A stretch of 64,000 nucleotides of DNA from Saccharomycopsis malanga (GCA_004014935.1 CP025325.1:186001-250000), one strand, 5' to 3'. Counted from the first letter of the stretch, positions 1 to 10,544 are shown. Made by a program: numbers and translations. The notes: generated by a model from the letters alone, not told the origin.

Positions 1-210
1 TTCTTCATTGTTCCTTTCTTGGTCTTGATCGCTCACGCCACCAAAAGCCCGTACACTTTCTTGTATGAAAACACTTATTGTGAAACAATGTTTGCTGCTT
101 CCGTCCTTGCTTCCTTCTGTATCTGGAACGGTAAAGCCTATCTTCCTACCGGTTGTCTTTTGATTGCCAATTATATCCTTTGTGCTATTCTTATCTTTTG
201 TATGGTTTGA
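1..210 (+). CDS. C-terminus of a multi-pass membrane protein, possibly a cation/Ca2+ exchanger (5' end outside window)
   Basis: The frame is open from base 1 and ends at TGA 208-210, so only about 69 C-terminal residues are present. They form at least two strongly hydrophobic segments (FFIVPFLVLIAHA at the start and CLLIANYILCAILIFCMV at the end) joined by a short loop containing WNGKAYLPTG. The last ~40 residues follow the spacing of the final helices of CAX-type vacuolar Ca2+/H+ antiporters (a SVL stretch, then I-x-x-G, then a G-x-x-L-x-x-x-Y-I helix). That resemblance is weak and from memory. Membrane location is clear; the family is a guess, and another transporter is equally possible. 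Confidence 0.55.
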   Translation, partial: FFIVPFLVLIAHATKSPYTFLYENTYCETMFAASVLASFCIWNGKAYLPTGCLLIANYILCAILIFCMV

Positions 211-1375
211 ATGACTAACATTGGGGTTCCTCTCATCAATGTAACAATCAAATAGTCTTATTGTTATCAATGTTATATTTGATTTTCTAATACACTTTTG
301 ATTTCAACAATTTTTGGTCAGATTACTGTTTGATAGTCGTCATAGATATTGTAGATAATAATCTCCAGTTGCAAACCAGTTGCAAACCTTTATTCCTTTT
401 CCAATTGTCTACTTACTTTCCCAAGTCTAGGCAGTCGGCTAGAGACACTGATTACCCTTTTACGGATCTCACTGTTCTAACCACTATTTAAGACTCTATT
501 CCTTCTTTATTTTGTCTTCTTTCATCCTTTATTTATCGTTTAACCCATTCTCCGTTCAATGCAAATCCACCTTAATATTACAAAGCTCAGTATATATCAA
601 TTTCGTATATACGTGCTATGGCTAAGGGGAAAACCAATAATGTCCATTATAATATTATCCCACCTTTTTCCGAGAGCACTATCTGCTAAAACTAATTAAC
701 TAGATCCTTTTCTCTTATCCGAGGGTGACTTTTATACTACAAGTTGGTATTGGTCAAGTCCTGAAATAAAAACCTTGGCCTACTATAAAACTGTATTGTC
801 TAGCCTTTAGTGAAAACTCTTGAGTAGAATATAAACTCTACAAAACTTTATTTCCAATCTCTAAAGACGGTTTTTATACACCATAAACAATTGCTGATAA
901 CCTTTGGCCACCACTGAACAGTGACATTAAAACTAAAAGCCCTTTACAAAATAAAACAATTGGTAAATTACAAACCTTGATGAACAATCGATAAACTACA
1001 AACCTTGATGAACAATTGATAAACTACAAAACTTGACAACCCCCTTTCATTTTTCCAAAAAGAAATCCAAATTACTCACAAAATCCGTAATCAATACAAA
1101 GCCACCTTCAAGATAAATCTATTTGCCAAACAAACGATATTTTACTACACTATCATTTGCACAGGCCGCTACTTATTACATGTACCATTCTGGCGGTGCT
1201 TATGAAATTTTTTCAAGATCAGCTCGAATGAGATGCCAATCAAGTCAAGCAAAAGAGTAATGGCGCTACAAGAGCATTGCGGTATATTAATCCTAGGCAA
1301 AGACAAAAGAAAGGCTGCTTACAGGTTATTTGGATAGACCCAATTTTGTGGAAGGAATTTCTAAGCGCCGCGACC
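211..1375. other. Intergenic region upstream of ELP2
   Basis: This AT-rich stretch has no convincing gene. It contains a degenerate SINE-A remnant at about 577-690 and a 28-bp direct repeat (ACAAACCTTGATGAACAAT core) in about 2.5 copies between 965 and 1036. The open frame extends 33 codons upstream of the ELP2 ATG but begins with TTG, so it is not taken as coding. Confidence 0.6.
577..690 (-). mobile_element. SINE-A, degenerate 3'-module remnant
   Basis: Read on the minus strand this matches the family-A 3' module: a TTAGCCATAGC stretch, then TATATACGAAA and a tract matching TGTACTGGGCTTG with several changes. The (ATT)n tail is lost and the head is only faintly visible to the right (GAGAGCAC-like pieces to ~760). 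It is an old copy. Confidence 0.5.
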
Positions 1376-3844
1376 ATGGCTATTCCTAAACCAGAAGGTA
1401 TCTTTATAGGCGCCAACAGCCATACATCGGCGAGTGACTACTGTCAGGATCGGAATGAGGTGGCTTTTGGAGCTGGAACAATGGTTGCTCTTTGGAGCCC
1501 ATTAAGCGCTGTTGATGCTGGTGTTTTTCAGACGTTGAAAGGACATACAGACGATGTGTTAAATGTCAAGTATATTTATAACGGCGCTTATTTGGTATCG
1601 ACGTCAGCAGACAAGAGTGTGAAGGTGTGGATGTATGAAAATGGCATTTACAAGCTTCACCAGTCGTTGGAGGGGGACCATGAAGCATCTGTGAATTGTT
1701 TAAGTGTAAGCAGCTCTGTAGGCGGTGCTATAGTGAGCACATCCAGTGCCGATGGCAATGTAATTATATGGGCGTTTGAAAACAAGAGCGGCAAGCTTGT
1801 AAAGTTGTATACTTTTACTGTTGGAAACAACGCCCGTAGCAGCGCCAGTTTCTATGCTCTTTCATTGTATATCATCGAAACCTGTCCTGGACACTACATA
1901 ATGTTTATTGGCGGCACCAAGCCTGTTTTGTATGTGTATAGTTTCACGTATAGCAGCGAGTTTTCTGATTTTAAGCAGTGTGCTGTTCTTCCGGGCCATG
2001 AGAACTGGATCAAGGCGTTGGCTGCCAGAAAAACCAATGAGAACGAGTACCTTATTGCTAGCGGATCGCTAGATCGATACATTCGTTTATGGAAATTGAA
2101 TACGGCGATTGACGAGACAGCAGACGATAATGATGGGAAACAACTTTCCTTATTGAGTAATAAAAAATTCAAGTTTACAATAGGCCAAGACTTCCAGTGC
2201 TCCCTCAACTTTGAAGCATTGATACTTGGCCATGACGACTGGATTTCGTGTCTCAATTGGAATCCAGACCCATCGAAATTACAGTTGATGTCCACGTCGG
2301 CAGATACCTCACTCATGATCTGGGAGCCGGACGCGGCATCTGGCGTCTGGGTAACCACCGCCCGATTGGGCGAGCTCAGCATCAAGGGCGCGAGCACCGC
2401 CACCGGCGCTTCCGGCGGCTTCTGGTCGTCCGTCTGGTTCGAAGCACCGGAAGCACGTGGACAGTACATATTGACGCATGGAAAGACGGGATCTTGGAGA
2501 GTTTGGAGTATGGTGGAGGACGCGGCATCATCTGCTGAATGGAAACAAGAATTGGGAATCACTGGACCTTTCAAACAAGTCACTGATGTCGCGTGGTCTC
2601 GCAACCAAGATTATCTTCTCGCCACATCCTTGGACCAAACCACTAGATTGTTTGCTCCGTGGAAATATCAGAGCGACGGGTCACTTAGACCAGCAGAGGC
2701 GCAGACGTGGCGAGAGTTTTCAAGACCGCAGATTCACGGCTACGACATGGTGTGTGTGTCGTCGCTTAGGAACTCGCGATTTGTTTCAGGGGGCGACGAA
2801 AAGGTGATGAGATCGTTTGATGAGCCTAAAAGTGTGTTCAAGTTGCTTAACCGGTTCAGTGGGGTTGCTGCAGGCGTTGAGGAAAAGTGCATGCCAGGAG
2901 CTGCTTCGTTACCGGTTTTGGGCTTGTCAAACAAAGCTGAAGCAGATGGTAATGTACAGAATACTGAGGATAATGATGATGCAGACGAAGAAGCAGAATC
3001 AAGAAACATTTCTGCAACCGTGCTTGCTGAATTGCAGCAGCCACCGTTGGAAGACCATTTGCAACGTCATACTCTATGGCCAGAACTCGAGAAATTGTAC
3101 GGCCATGGTTACGAGTTGACCACTCTTGATACCTCACATGACAGCAAATACATTGTATCGTGCTGCAAATCAAACAGCGTGCGCCACGCAGTGTTGAGGC
3201 TCTTTGACAGCAGCAGGTGGCTCGAAATCAGGCCTGCCTTGCAGTTCCACGAGTTGACTGTTACCAGAGTACGTTTCAGTGCAGACGACCGCTATATCTT
3301 GTCGGTTTCGAGGGACAGAAAGATTGCCATTTGGGAACATCAGCACAGCCATGTGCCCTACAGACTCAAGTTCTCCAACAACAAGGCCCATACCAGAATC
3401 ATCTGGGACGGCGACTGGGCGCCTTTGCTGGCCGGTTATGTATTTGTGAGCGCATCTAGAGATAAGAGCATCAAAGTCTGGCTGCTCAGCGAGTCTGGCT
3501 TCGACTCGATTCACCAGGTCAAGTTTGCTGAACCTGTCACTGCTGTTTCTGTGTTTAAACTGTCTCTTGTAAACAGTAGTAATGAAAATATCATCTTTAT
3601 AGCTGCTGGGCTCGAAAGTGGAGGCTTGGTCACTTATCTATTCAACCTAAACACCAAAAAAGGAATCTTGGTGGAGAATTTTGATACCAATATCACTCCT
3701 AGTGGAAGAATCAACAGATTGAGTTGGCGTAGTGACACTGCTGATAAGAATCAGTTTATGTTAGCAGTCGGTAGTGCAGACCATTCGGTTCGTCTTTTTT
3801 CCGTTTCAAGTCTGGATGTCAACAAGTTACTCAACGACTTTTAA
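1376..3844 (+). CDS. ELP2: Elongator complex subunit 2, WD40 double propeller
   Basis: Elp2 is a core subunit of the Elongator complex, which modifies wobble uridines in tRNA anticodons; it provides a scaffold of two WD40 propellers. The N-terminus (MAIPKPEGIFIGANSHTSAS) matches the yeast Elp2 start EAIFIGAN, and the next block FGAGTMVALW plus repeated GH..DDV..VKY...STSADKSVKVW and SGSLDRYIRLW motifs give WD repeats to the end (GSADHSVRLFSV). The open frame begins earlier at 1277 with TTG, but the first ATG, at 1376, gives the family-like N-terminus, so the protein is 822 aa. An acidic insert (DNDDADEEAE, about residue 525) separates the two propellers. The ORF is intact, with no intron visible. 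Confidence 0.93.
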   Translation: MAIPKPEGIFIGANSHTSASDYCQDRNEVAFGAGTMVALWSPLSAVDAGVFQTLKGHTDDVLNVKYIYNGAYLVSTSADKSVKVWMYENGIYKLHQSLEGDHEASVNCLSVSSSVGGAIVSTSSADGNVIIWAFENKSGKLVKLYTFTVGNNARSSASFYALSLYIIETCPGHYIMFIGGTKPVLYVYSFTYSSEFSDFKQCAVLPGHENWIKALAARKTNENEYLIASGSLDRYIRLWKLNTAIDETADDNDGKQLSLLSNKKFKFTIGQDFQCSLNFEALILGHDDWISCLNWNPDPSKLQLMSTSADTSLMIWEPDAASGVWVTTARLGELSIKGASTATGASGGFWSSVWFEAPEARGQYILTHGKTGSWRVWSMVEDAASSAEWKQELGITGPFKQVTDVAWSRNQDYLLATSLDQTTRLFAPWKYQSDGSLRPAEAQTWREFSRPQIHGYDMVCVSSLRNSRFVSGGDEKVMRSFDEPKSVFKLLNRFSGVAAGVEEKCMPGAASLPVLGLSNKAEADGNVQNTEDNDDADEEAESRNISATVLAELQQPPLEDHLQRHTLWPELEKLYGHGYELTTLDTSHDSKYIVSCCKSNSVRHAVLRLFDSSRWLEIRPALQFHELTVTRVRFSADDRYILSVSRDRKIAIWEHQHSHVPYRLKFSNNKAHTRIIWDGDWAPLLAGYVFVSASRDKSIKVWLLSESGFDSIHQVKFAEPVTAVSVFKLSLVNSSNENIIFIAAGLESGGLVTYLFNLNTKKGILVENFDTNITPSGRINRLSWRSDTADKNQFMLAVGSADHSVRLFSVSSLDVNKLLNDF

Positions 3845-4198
3845 AGGCTGTCTTTTTTTTACTGTAGACATGGGTGGATTGACAGTAGAAAATGGTATTT
3901 TGGACTGCATTTTAGTCATTGTGACTGTATGGCCCTTGTTCTAGATGTTGCTGATGCTTAGGTAAATCTGGAGCTTCATTAGAAATACATAATTGAGCTG
4001 TAAAGGTAATTACAATAAGCATAATGAGTTCTGAAAAGGGATTCGCAAAACTAAGAAGGTACAGGTTTTGTTATTTGTCAGTACTATTCATGAACTTGTT
4101 TATCATGAGAACTAAAGTATATAATAATAGATACAATGTTGAAATGGTACAAATTGTAAGTTGGTAGCCTTGAGCCAGTGAGTATTATTAAAAATATC

Positions 4199-4633
<435 letters not shown>

Positions 4634-4676
4634 ATCACAGTCCAATAATGATTATTAAATTAAGGAAGACTATCAG

Positions 4677-4807
4677 GTCACCGGACAGGATGGCTCAGTG
4701 ACCTGATAGTCTCAGAGAAGGAAAAAAGACGTGGCAGGATGTTTTAACCAGAAGTTCTCTCGAAAACGAGATAAAAGACGTAACAGGCTCAAGGGTGAGA
4801 CTACAAC
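4677..4807 (+). mobile_element. SINE-A head fragment with duplicated A-box unit
   Basis: Forward copy beginning GGACAGGATGGCTCAGTGAC and followed by CTCAGAGAAGGAAAAAAGACG, then GGCAGGATGTTTTAACCAG and a second CTCTCGAAAACGAGATAAAAG block. The two blocks are diverged copies of the same ~45-bp A-box-bearing unit. It ends at AACAGGCTCAAGGGTGAGAC and abuts the SINE-B element to its right. Confidence 0.65.
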
Positions 4808-6135
4808 AATACTGATCTCATAGACAAATCAATTCAAGACGTAGCATCTCTCGTGGAATCCTTTTATTTCTGCTTATACGCATAGCAAAAAATAAGCATA
4901 CTAATTGCCAAAATATACTCTTGAATAGTAAAGACATTCTCTCTTTTCAACACAATATGCCTATATGCCTTACCAGTGCCCGGTGGCCAAGTTGGCTGAG
5001 GCATGCGCCACACAAAATAGTGCAGAATGGTGCAGAACAATAAGTGTGGCGTTCCTCACTTGGGTGTTTGGTACTCAATTCGCGCTGTCGTCGTTTTGGA
5101 GTAATCATTAAACATTTTATTTAAATGAATCAATGCTATCCAGTTTATTTTGATTTGCAAAATCAAATCCCATCATTTTAAAATTTTGTGTTATATTATA
5201 GTGCTATTTGTAATGAAAAAATATTAGATTTTCGCATAAATATTTGATATAAAGGAAAATTGTCAAAGTTGACCAAAAGTTAATCTTTTAAATCATATTC
5301 TAGAGTCTTTACAGCAGGCCAAACCATATAAAAATTATATTTTTATAGTCTTTACAATTTAGAGCTTTATAAAATGTACTTTGCTTAGAGATTTGGTTTT
5401 TATAAATTATTTGATAGTGAAAAAGTATCATTTTGTCAAATATTACACATAATTTGTTAGAAATCGTGTTTTTTACCTTTCAGAGAGAAAATTTCTTTCT
5501 TTCTTGACATTAGTCCATAGTATTTGAATTCTTTTAGTTCTAATTGCGTTCTTTCCAGCGCTTGAATGTAATTTTATCCCAAAGAAACAGGCATCTCAAA
5601 AGCTAAAAAAAGCATTGTTTATTACAGGTTTTCAGAGTAGCTTATAATCGATAATAATCATAATGTATTGCGAAACTAACATATTCCAACGTCCGTTATA
5701 CATTGAATGTTTTATGGGGCTCGGTAAACCGTAATGTGCTTATAAATAAGCTTTATCGTTCGGTTCAGGGGAGGCCGTTTTGAAGAAACTTTGACTTTAG
5801 TTTTTTGTTTTGTTACTGTTCTAGTTTTTGGTTTGTTTTATTACATTCATATGAAAGTTGTATATTGACTGTAAATTGTTGATAAACGTAAGCTGTTCCT
5901 TTGCCAAAAATCATAGAATAAGTTTTAGTTTGCAAAATAATGAGATGTTTGAAAGGGTATTTAAAGGCTACAGGCTACTGTGTTGACTTGTAAAGAAAAT
6001 GAAACAATAGGAAATATCAATGGATCAAGTACCGACTAATAAGTCTAGTCAATAAGTAATTGAAAAAGGATTGCAACTGTAGATATAGAAAGCATAGGTG
6101 AAGGGCTTGAGGTATACGAAGTATTATCATTATTA
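4808..6135 (+). mobile_element. SINE-B, long form (about 1.3 kb) with internal class-II tRNA-like segment
   Basis: A copy of a dispersed element also seen at 32030-33262 (inverted, apparently >90% alike by eye) and 58690-59830. About 170 bp from its left end is a tRNA-like stretch: GGTGGCCAAGTTGGCTGAGGC (A box, Leu/Ser-like D arm), a hairpin-forming CGCCAC ... GTGTGGCG, and a degenerate B-box region GGTACTCAATTCGCGC. A long AT-rich body without a credible ORF follows. The end GGGCTTGAGGTATACGAAG plus (ATT)n closely resembles the SINE-A end. The left boundary (~4808) is set by similarity to the 58.7-kb copy and is approximate. Confidence 0.75.
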
Positions 6136-6147
6136 TTAAGAAGAGTA

Positions 6148-6326
6148 TGGCCAGTGGGCCATTTGGCTCAGTGCTCAGAGCTCGAGAAAAAAGGTTTAAC
6201 AGGAACATGGGTGAGCCAACTATGATCAAAAGGACATGATTGGGTTTTACCAAGTCCCCTTAGACATGGCGCGTATATAGGAAACTGATATGTACTGGGT
6301 TTGAAATATGTGATAATATATTACTG
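6148..6326 (+). mobile_element. SINE-A short form, complete, with 12-bp target-site duplication
   Basis: A 179-bp copy running from TGGCCAGTGGGCCATTTGGC (A box) through GTTTTACCAAGTCCCCTTAG to TACTGGGTTTGAAATATG and an imperfect AT tail. It lacks the B-box/body block of long copies. The 12-mer TTAAGAAGAGTA flanks it on both sides (6136-6147 and 6327-6338), which is direct evidence of insertion. It sits at the 3' tail of the SINE-B copy, so it landed later than, or together with, that element. Confidence 0.9.
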
Positions 6327-6632
6327 TTAAGAAGAGTATTAACACCTTTTACTTTACACCAAAGGTTCAATTAGCCACATTATCCAAAACTTGAGTTCTG
6401 CTATCTGAACATTTTCGAAACATTACAAATATACTTTATTTATATATAAAAATTGTTATAGTACAATCTACAAGTGTTGTATATAAATCAAGTATTATAT
6501 ATAAATCTATATCAGCTCAAGATGGCAACCGCGCCGGTGCCCAGGTCACCGGCTCGGTTATTATTTTCCATAGCGCCATCACCACTCATAACTCGGGATG
6601 CTTGAGATGAGCCATGTTATAGTTATAGTAGT

Positions 6633-9600
6633 ATGAGTACAATGAGTATGGAGAATCGAGAAGGCAAGCGGCAAAAAAGTGGTGGCGGTAGTGTGGATAT
6701 TGAAATACCGAAAGCAGAATGGCCACAGGAGTTTCAGGAGTTGGAGGTGATACATTTCCGGTTCAACAGTTTTTTCAGTTTTATATCGACGAGAAATCAT
6801 ATTATACCGACGTTTGAGCTAATCAGACCGAATATTGAAAAGGCGGTGAAGCGAAAAGTGGTGGAGATGGACATTGCGCGGCTTATGGTGTTGATTCCTG
6901 ACGATGTTTCGTTTAAATATGTAGATGAGAACCAGATGCATCATATGAAAGAAAAGATGGTGAGATTCGGTGAGAGTGGGGAATTTGTTCGTAAGGAAGT
7001 TGACATGTTCAAGCTTAAAGACATAGAGGAGGACAAACAAGTGTTGTTGCTAGAGTTTGTAGATGGAAATCCGTTGAAATCGCAATCTAATCAGAATTAC
7101 AAAGCAGGGACGTTCAGTGATCATCTGTTCAATGCAAACACGCTCAAAAAGGTGATAGACAAGCGTAATGCGAAGTTTAAGAAGGCAGTTTCTCGATTTA
7201 TATACGAATGTCACGAAAAAAGCGAGGATCCAGTGGCATGTTTGGAAAAACACGCTGAACGCTATGTGCCGAAGAAGATGGTGCACGTAGACCCAATTGA
7301 GGCGATGAAGAAGAACAAAGGAGGCGTTTTGGAAAGCGAACGGCCGAGGATTGTAGATGTCATAGAGGAATTGAAAAGCGGCAAGTTGTACAAGAATCAG
7401 ATTGTAGAAAACGGACTATTCAAGTTTGATGCCAAGGAGCCGGTGTATAAAGGGTTGGACTTTGATTTGGCGGACGATATTGTACGGGCGTTGCGAGAGA
7501 AACACGTGGAGAGGTTTTACAGCCATCAGGCCGAAGCATTGAATGCGATTGACGACAAGCAACACGTCATCATCACGACGTCCACGTCATCAGGGAAATC
7601 ATTGATTTACCAAGTCCCAGCGATTCAGATGCTCTACGACCACATTGTGGGGTCGGCAGATGACGACACAAGCCAGTATCCGACGGCGTTGTACATTTTC
7701 CCCACCAAGGCGCTCGCCCAGGACCAGAAACGGTCGTTGAGCGAGCTTGTGGCCATTATCGACGAGCTCCGCCACATTGTAGTGGAAACGTTTGATGGCG
7801 ACACCGACGGAGACTCGCGCAAGCATGTGAGGGCCAATGCAAAGATCATCTTCACCAACCCAGACATGTTGCATGCCAATGTGTTGCCCAACTACCAGCA
7901 GTGGCGGAGTTTCCTCCGCAACTTGCGGTTTATCGTCATCGACGAGTTGCACACGTACCGAGGCTTGTTCGGGTCCCACGTGGCGCTTGTTATGCGTAGA
8001 TTGAACCGTATATGCCATTATTTGGGCAACGACAGCGTCCAATACATATCGTGCTCTGCGACCCTCAAGTCTCCTGTTGACCACATGCGGTTGGTCTTTG
8101 GCATTGGCCCGGACGTGCCAATTGTCCATGTCGACGAGGACGGCTCTCCGTCGGGAGAAAAGTACTTGGTTGTGTGGAACCCGCCGGTGCTTGATGCCCG
8201 GACAAACAGCAGAGAGTCGTTTGTCACCGAGACCGCAAAGCTTGTCATCAAACTAGTGTTGAACAACATCAAAACCATATGTTTCTGCACAGTGCGGCGC
8301 ACTGTGGAGTTGCTCATGAAAGACGTCCGAGCAGTTCTACGCGAAATGGGCAAGCTGGACGTCCAGAACCAGATCATGAGCTACCGGGGCGGGTATTCGG
8401 TCTCGGACCGGCGTGAAATCGAGCGGGAGATGTTCGACGGCAACTTGAAAGCAATCATTGCCACCAACGCCTTGGAATTGGGCATAGATATCGGCGCCTT
8501 GGACGCGGTGTTGATCTGCGGGTTCCCTATAACTGTATCAAACTTCCACCAGCAGTCCGGACGTGCTGGGCGCCGCAATAAAGACTCGCTCACCTTGTAC
8601 GTAGGCGCAGGCGACCCCGTCAACCAGCATTACATGAACCATCCGGAATTGTTGACCGAGAAAAGGTTCCAGGACTTGGTTCTTGACTTGAACAATCACA
8701 GCATCTTGGAAAGCCATCTTCAGTGCGCAGCGTTTGAAATCCCGCTCAATCTCGACCGGGACCTCCAGTTTTTCAACACCAGCTTGTATCCAGCGATTGT
8801 GCGGACAAAGTTGGCCCTCGACCAGTACGGATTCCATTGCAGCCCCAAATACCTCCCGTGGCCCGCAAAACACGTGTCGCTCCGGGGCATCGAGGAACAG
8901 ATGTTTGCAGTCGTCGACATAACCAACAAACGCAACGTCATCATCGAGGAAATCGAGGCTTCCAGAACCAGCTTCACCTTGTACGAAGAGGGGATTTTGA
9001 TCCACCAGGGTTTGCCCTACATTGTCCGCGAATTCAATCCACACGAGCACTTTGCCACCGTCGAGCGCGTCCACGTAGACTGGGTCACCAGACAGCGCGA
9101 CTTTACCGACGTCAACCCTTTGGAGGTCCACAAGATCCGGTCCCAGAAGGCCGACAGTGACGTTCCGGTGTATTTCGGCAAGATCCGCACCACCATCACC
9201 GTCTTTGGCTTCTTCAAAGTCGATCGCAAGGGCAAGATTCTTGACTCCATTGACGTGAAAAACCCGCCCGTGGTCATCGATTCCAAAGGCTTCTGGATAG
9301 ACATCCCTATGGGCGCCCTCAGGTTGATCCATGACAAACGCTTGAATGTTTCTGCCGGGATCCATGGCGCGCAGCATGCTGTGATCAACGTGATGCCTCT
9401 TGTAGTTGCAAGTGCCGTCGACGACATCCAGACAGAGTGCAAGGCGCCTGAGAAGGAGTTTGCCAAACGACAGACAAAAAGAACCCGGCCAGCACGGCTC
9501 ATCTTCAATGATTCCAAAGGCGGAGCCGCGGGATCTGGCTTGTCCTACAAGGCTTTTGAAGATATCGACCAGATCTTGGACAAGGCGTACGAACGCGTCC

Positions 9601-9890
9601 GGTCTTGCAAATGCCAAACTGGTTGTCCAGAATGCGTTGCTGGCTCCTATTGCAAGGAAAACTCATTGGTCATCTCTAAAATGGCAGCTCTTATCATCTT
9701 AGGAGTCATCTTGAATAAAAAATTGGACATGAACAAGATAAAAAGCGGGCCTGAGCCAAACTTGCCAGATATTCAGGTGGAAACCATTGAGGAGGTGACT
9801 TCGTTAGTCAAATTGGCCCCGGACTTGGAGATTATTGATGCCAAACAAACAGGTGGGAATGAGCTTGTTATCAAAAAGGAGGAGTCATAA
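6633..9890 (+). CDS. HRQ1: RecQ4-family DNA helicase Hrq1 (DUF1998)
   Basis: Hrq1 is a 3'-5' DNA helicase of the RecQ4 subfamily, acting in genome maintenance such as crosslink repair and telomere control. Visible motifs: Walker A TTSTSSGKSL (~residue 314), the Q-like YSHQAEALNAI just before it, DEAD-box variant VIDELHTYRG (~435), SCSATL (~470), motif VI QQSGRAGRRN (~640), and the C-terminal DUF1998 zinc-type cluster CKCQTGCPECVAGSYC (~990), which is diagnostic for Hrq1. Length 1085 aa is close to that of the yeast protein. The ATG at 6633 is followed by two more in-frame ATGs within six codons. The downstream neighbour region is simple repeats and SINEs. Confidence 0.95.
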   Translation: MSTMSMENREGKRQKSGGGSVDIEIPKAEWPQEFQELEVIHFRFNSFFSFISTRNHIIPTFELIRPNIEKAVKRKVVEMDIARLMVLIPDDVSFKYVDENQMHHMKEKMVRFGESGEFVRKEVDMFKLKDIEEDKQVLLLEFVDGNPLKSQSNQNYKAGTFSDHLFNANTLKKVIDKRNAKFKKAVSRFIYECHEKSEDPVACLEKHAERYVPKKMVHVDPIEAMKKNKGGVLESERPRIVDVIEELKSGKLYKNQIVENGLFKFDAKEPVYKGLDFDLADDIVRALREKHVERFYSHQAEALNAIDDKQHVIITTSTSSGKSLIYQVPAIQMLYDHIVGSADDDTSQYPTALYIFPTKALAQDQKRSLSELVAIIDELRHIVVETFDGDTDGDSRKHVRANAKIIFTNPDMLHANVLPNYQQWRSFLRNLRFIVIDELHTYRGLFGSHVALVMRRLNRICHYLGNDSVQYISCSATLKSPVDHMRLVFGIGPDVPIVHVDEDGSPSGEKYLVVWNPPVLDARTNSRESFVTETAKLVIKLVLNNIKTICFCTVRRTVELLMKDVRAVLREMGKLDVQNQIMSYRGGYSVSDRREIEREMFDGNLKAIIATNALELGIDIGALDAVLICGFPITVSNFHQQSGRAGRRNKDSLTLYVGAGDPVNQHYMNHPELLTEKRFQDLVLDLNNHSILESHLQCAAFEIPLNLDRDLQFFNTSLYPAIVRTKLALDQYGFHCSPKYLPWPAKHVSLRGIEEQMFAVVDITNKRNVIIEEIEASRTSFTLYEEGILIHQGLPYIVREFNPHEHFATVERVHVDWVTRQRDFTDVNPLEVHKIRSQKADSDVPVYFGKIRTTITVFGFFKVDRKGKILDSIDVKNPPVVIDSKGFWIDIPMGALRLIHDKRLNVSAGIHGAQHAVINVMPLVVASAVDDIQTECKAPEKEFAKRQTKRTRPARLIFNDSKGGAAGSGLSYKAFEDIDQILDKAYERVRSCKCQTGCPECVAGSYCKENSLVISKMAALIILGVILNKKLDMNKIKSGPEPNLPDIQVETIEEVTSLVKLAPDLEIIDAKQTGGNELVIKKEES

Positions 9891-9901
9891 TTGGATGATA
9901 G

Positions 9902-9992
9902 GATTATAAGAAGGATTAATGATAGGAATGATAGGAATGATAGGAATGATAGGAATGATAGGAATGATAGGAATGAAGAATGATAATAATTG

Positions 9993-10078
<86 letters not shown>
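9902..10078. repeat. 10-bp minisatellite followed by (AAT)n microsatellite
   Basis: Just after the HRQ1 stop, AGGAATGATA is repeated about seven times (9918-9975). It is followed at about 9985-10078 by an (AAT)n run of some 29 triplets. The AAT tract may be the relic tail of a SINE whose body is gone. A weakly AT-rich 70-bp spacer separates it from the next SINE. Confidence 0.85.
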
Positions 10079-10151
10079 TTATAATGTGATATAACAAGTA
10101 GTAGCCAATCACTGGAAGTCTCTTTAAAGCACTGTACAATTATACTTTATA

Positions 10152-10464
10152 TAATAATATCATATATTTCAAGCCCACTACATATCAGTTTCGTATATAC
10201 GCGCTATGTCTAAGGGGACTTGGTAAAACCCAGTGAAAAAAACCCAAAAAACCACTTAAACTTGACACTCAATCGGAAGGTAAGTAGACTCTTGTCTAGG
10301 CCTTCTTTCAGACAGTTGCACTTTCCTGTGAATTCACGTTCAGAATCGTAAAAAGCAGCGAGTGAAAGTGTCGTCTTGGGAATCGAACCCGTGTTCCTAT
10401 TAGGTCTTGTTTTTCTCTTCTTCGAGAGCACGGACCACTGAGCCAAATGGCCCAGTGGCCAATT
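10152..10464 (-). mobile_element. SINE-A long form, near complete (about 310 bp)
   Basis: Read 5'-3' on the minus strand: CCACTGGGCCATTTGGCTCAG (A box TGGCTCAGTGG), a GAGAAGAAAAACAAGACC spacer, B box GGGTTCGATTCC, a body with GCTGCTTTTTACGATTCTGAA and GTGCAACTGTCTGAAAGAAG, then GGTTTTACCAAGTCCCC, TATATACGAAACTGATATG, GGGCTTGAAATATATGATAT and an AT tail. It is one of the most complete copies and useful for a consensus. No convincing target-site duplication was seen. Confidence 0.9.
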
Positions 10465-10544
10465 AGTAATAGTAATATATATATATCTCTGCGTCTGGTA
10501 AAACACAATGGGAAAGCCTCAATTCATATTCATGATCTTCTCAT

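Noticed and set aside
4960-5110. An intact class-II tRNA gene
   Set aside because: The A-box arm is convincing, but the B-box region is degenerate, no acceptor stem pairs, and the same sequence recurs with a long fixed body, so it is a SINE head.
4808-6135. SINE-B as a terminal repeat of a larger element or as a DNA transposon
   Set aside because: No internal coding region lies between paired copies, no terminal inverted repeats were seen, and the 3' end matches the (ATT)n-tailed SINE pattern; exact ends still need genome-wide copies.
8538-9617. 359-codon open frame antisense to HRQ1
   Set aside because: It is the shadow of the HRQ1 frame in a GC-richer stretch; HRQ1 carries conserved motifs throughout, and the antisense product has none.
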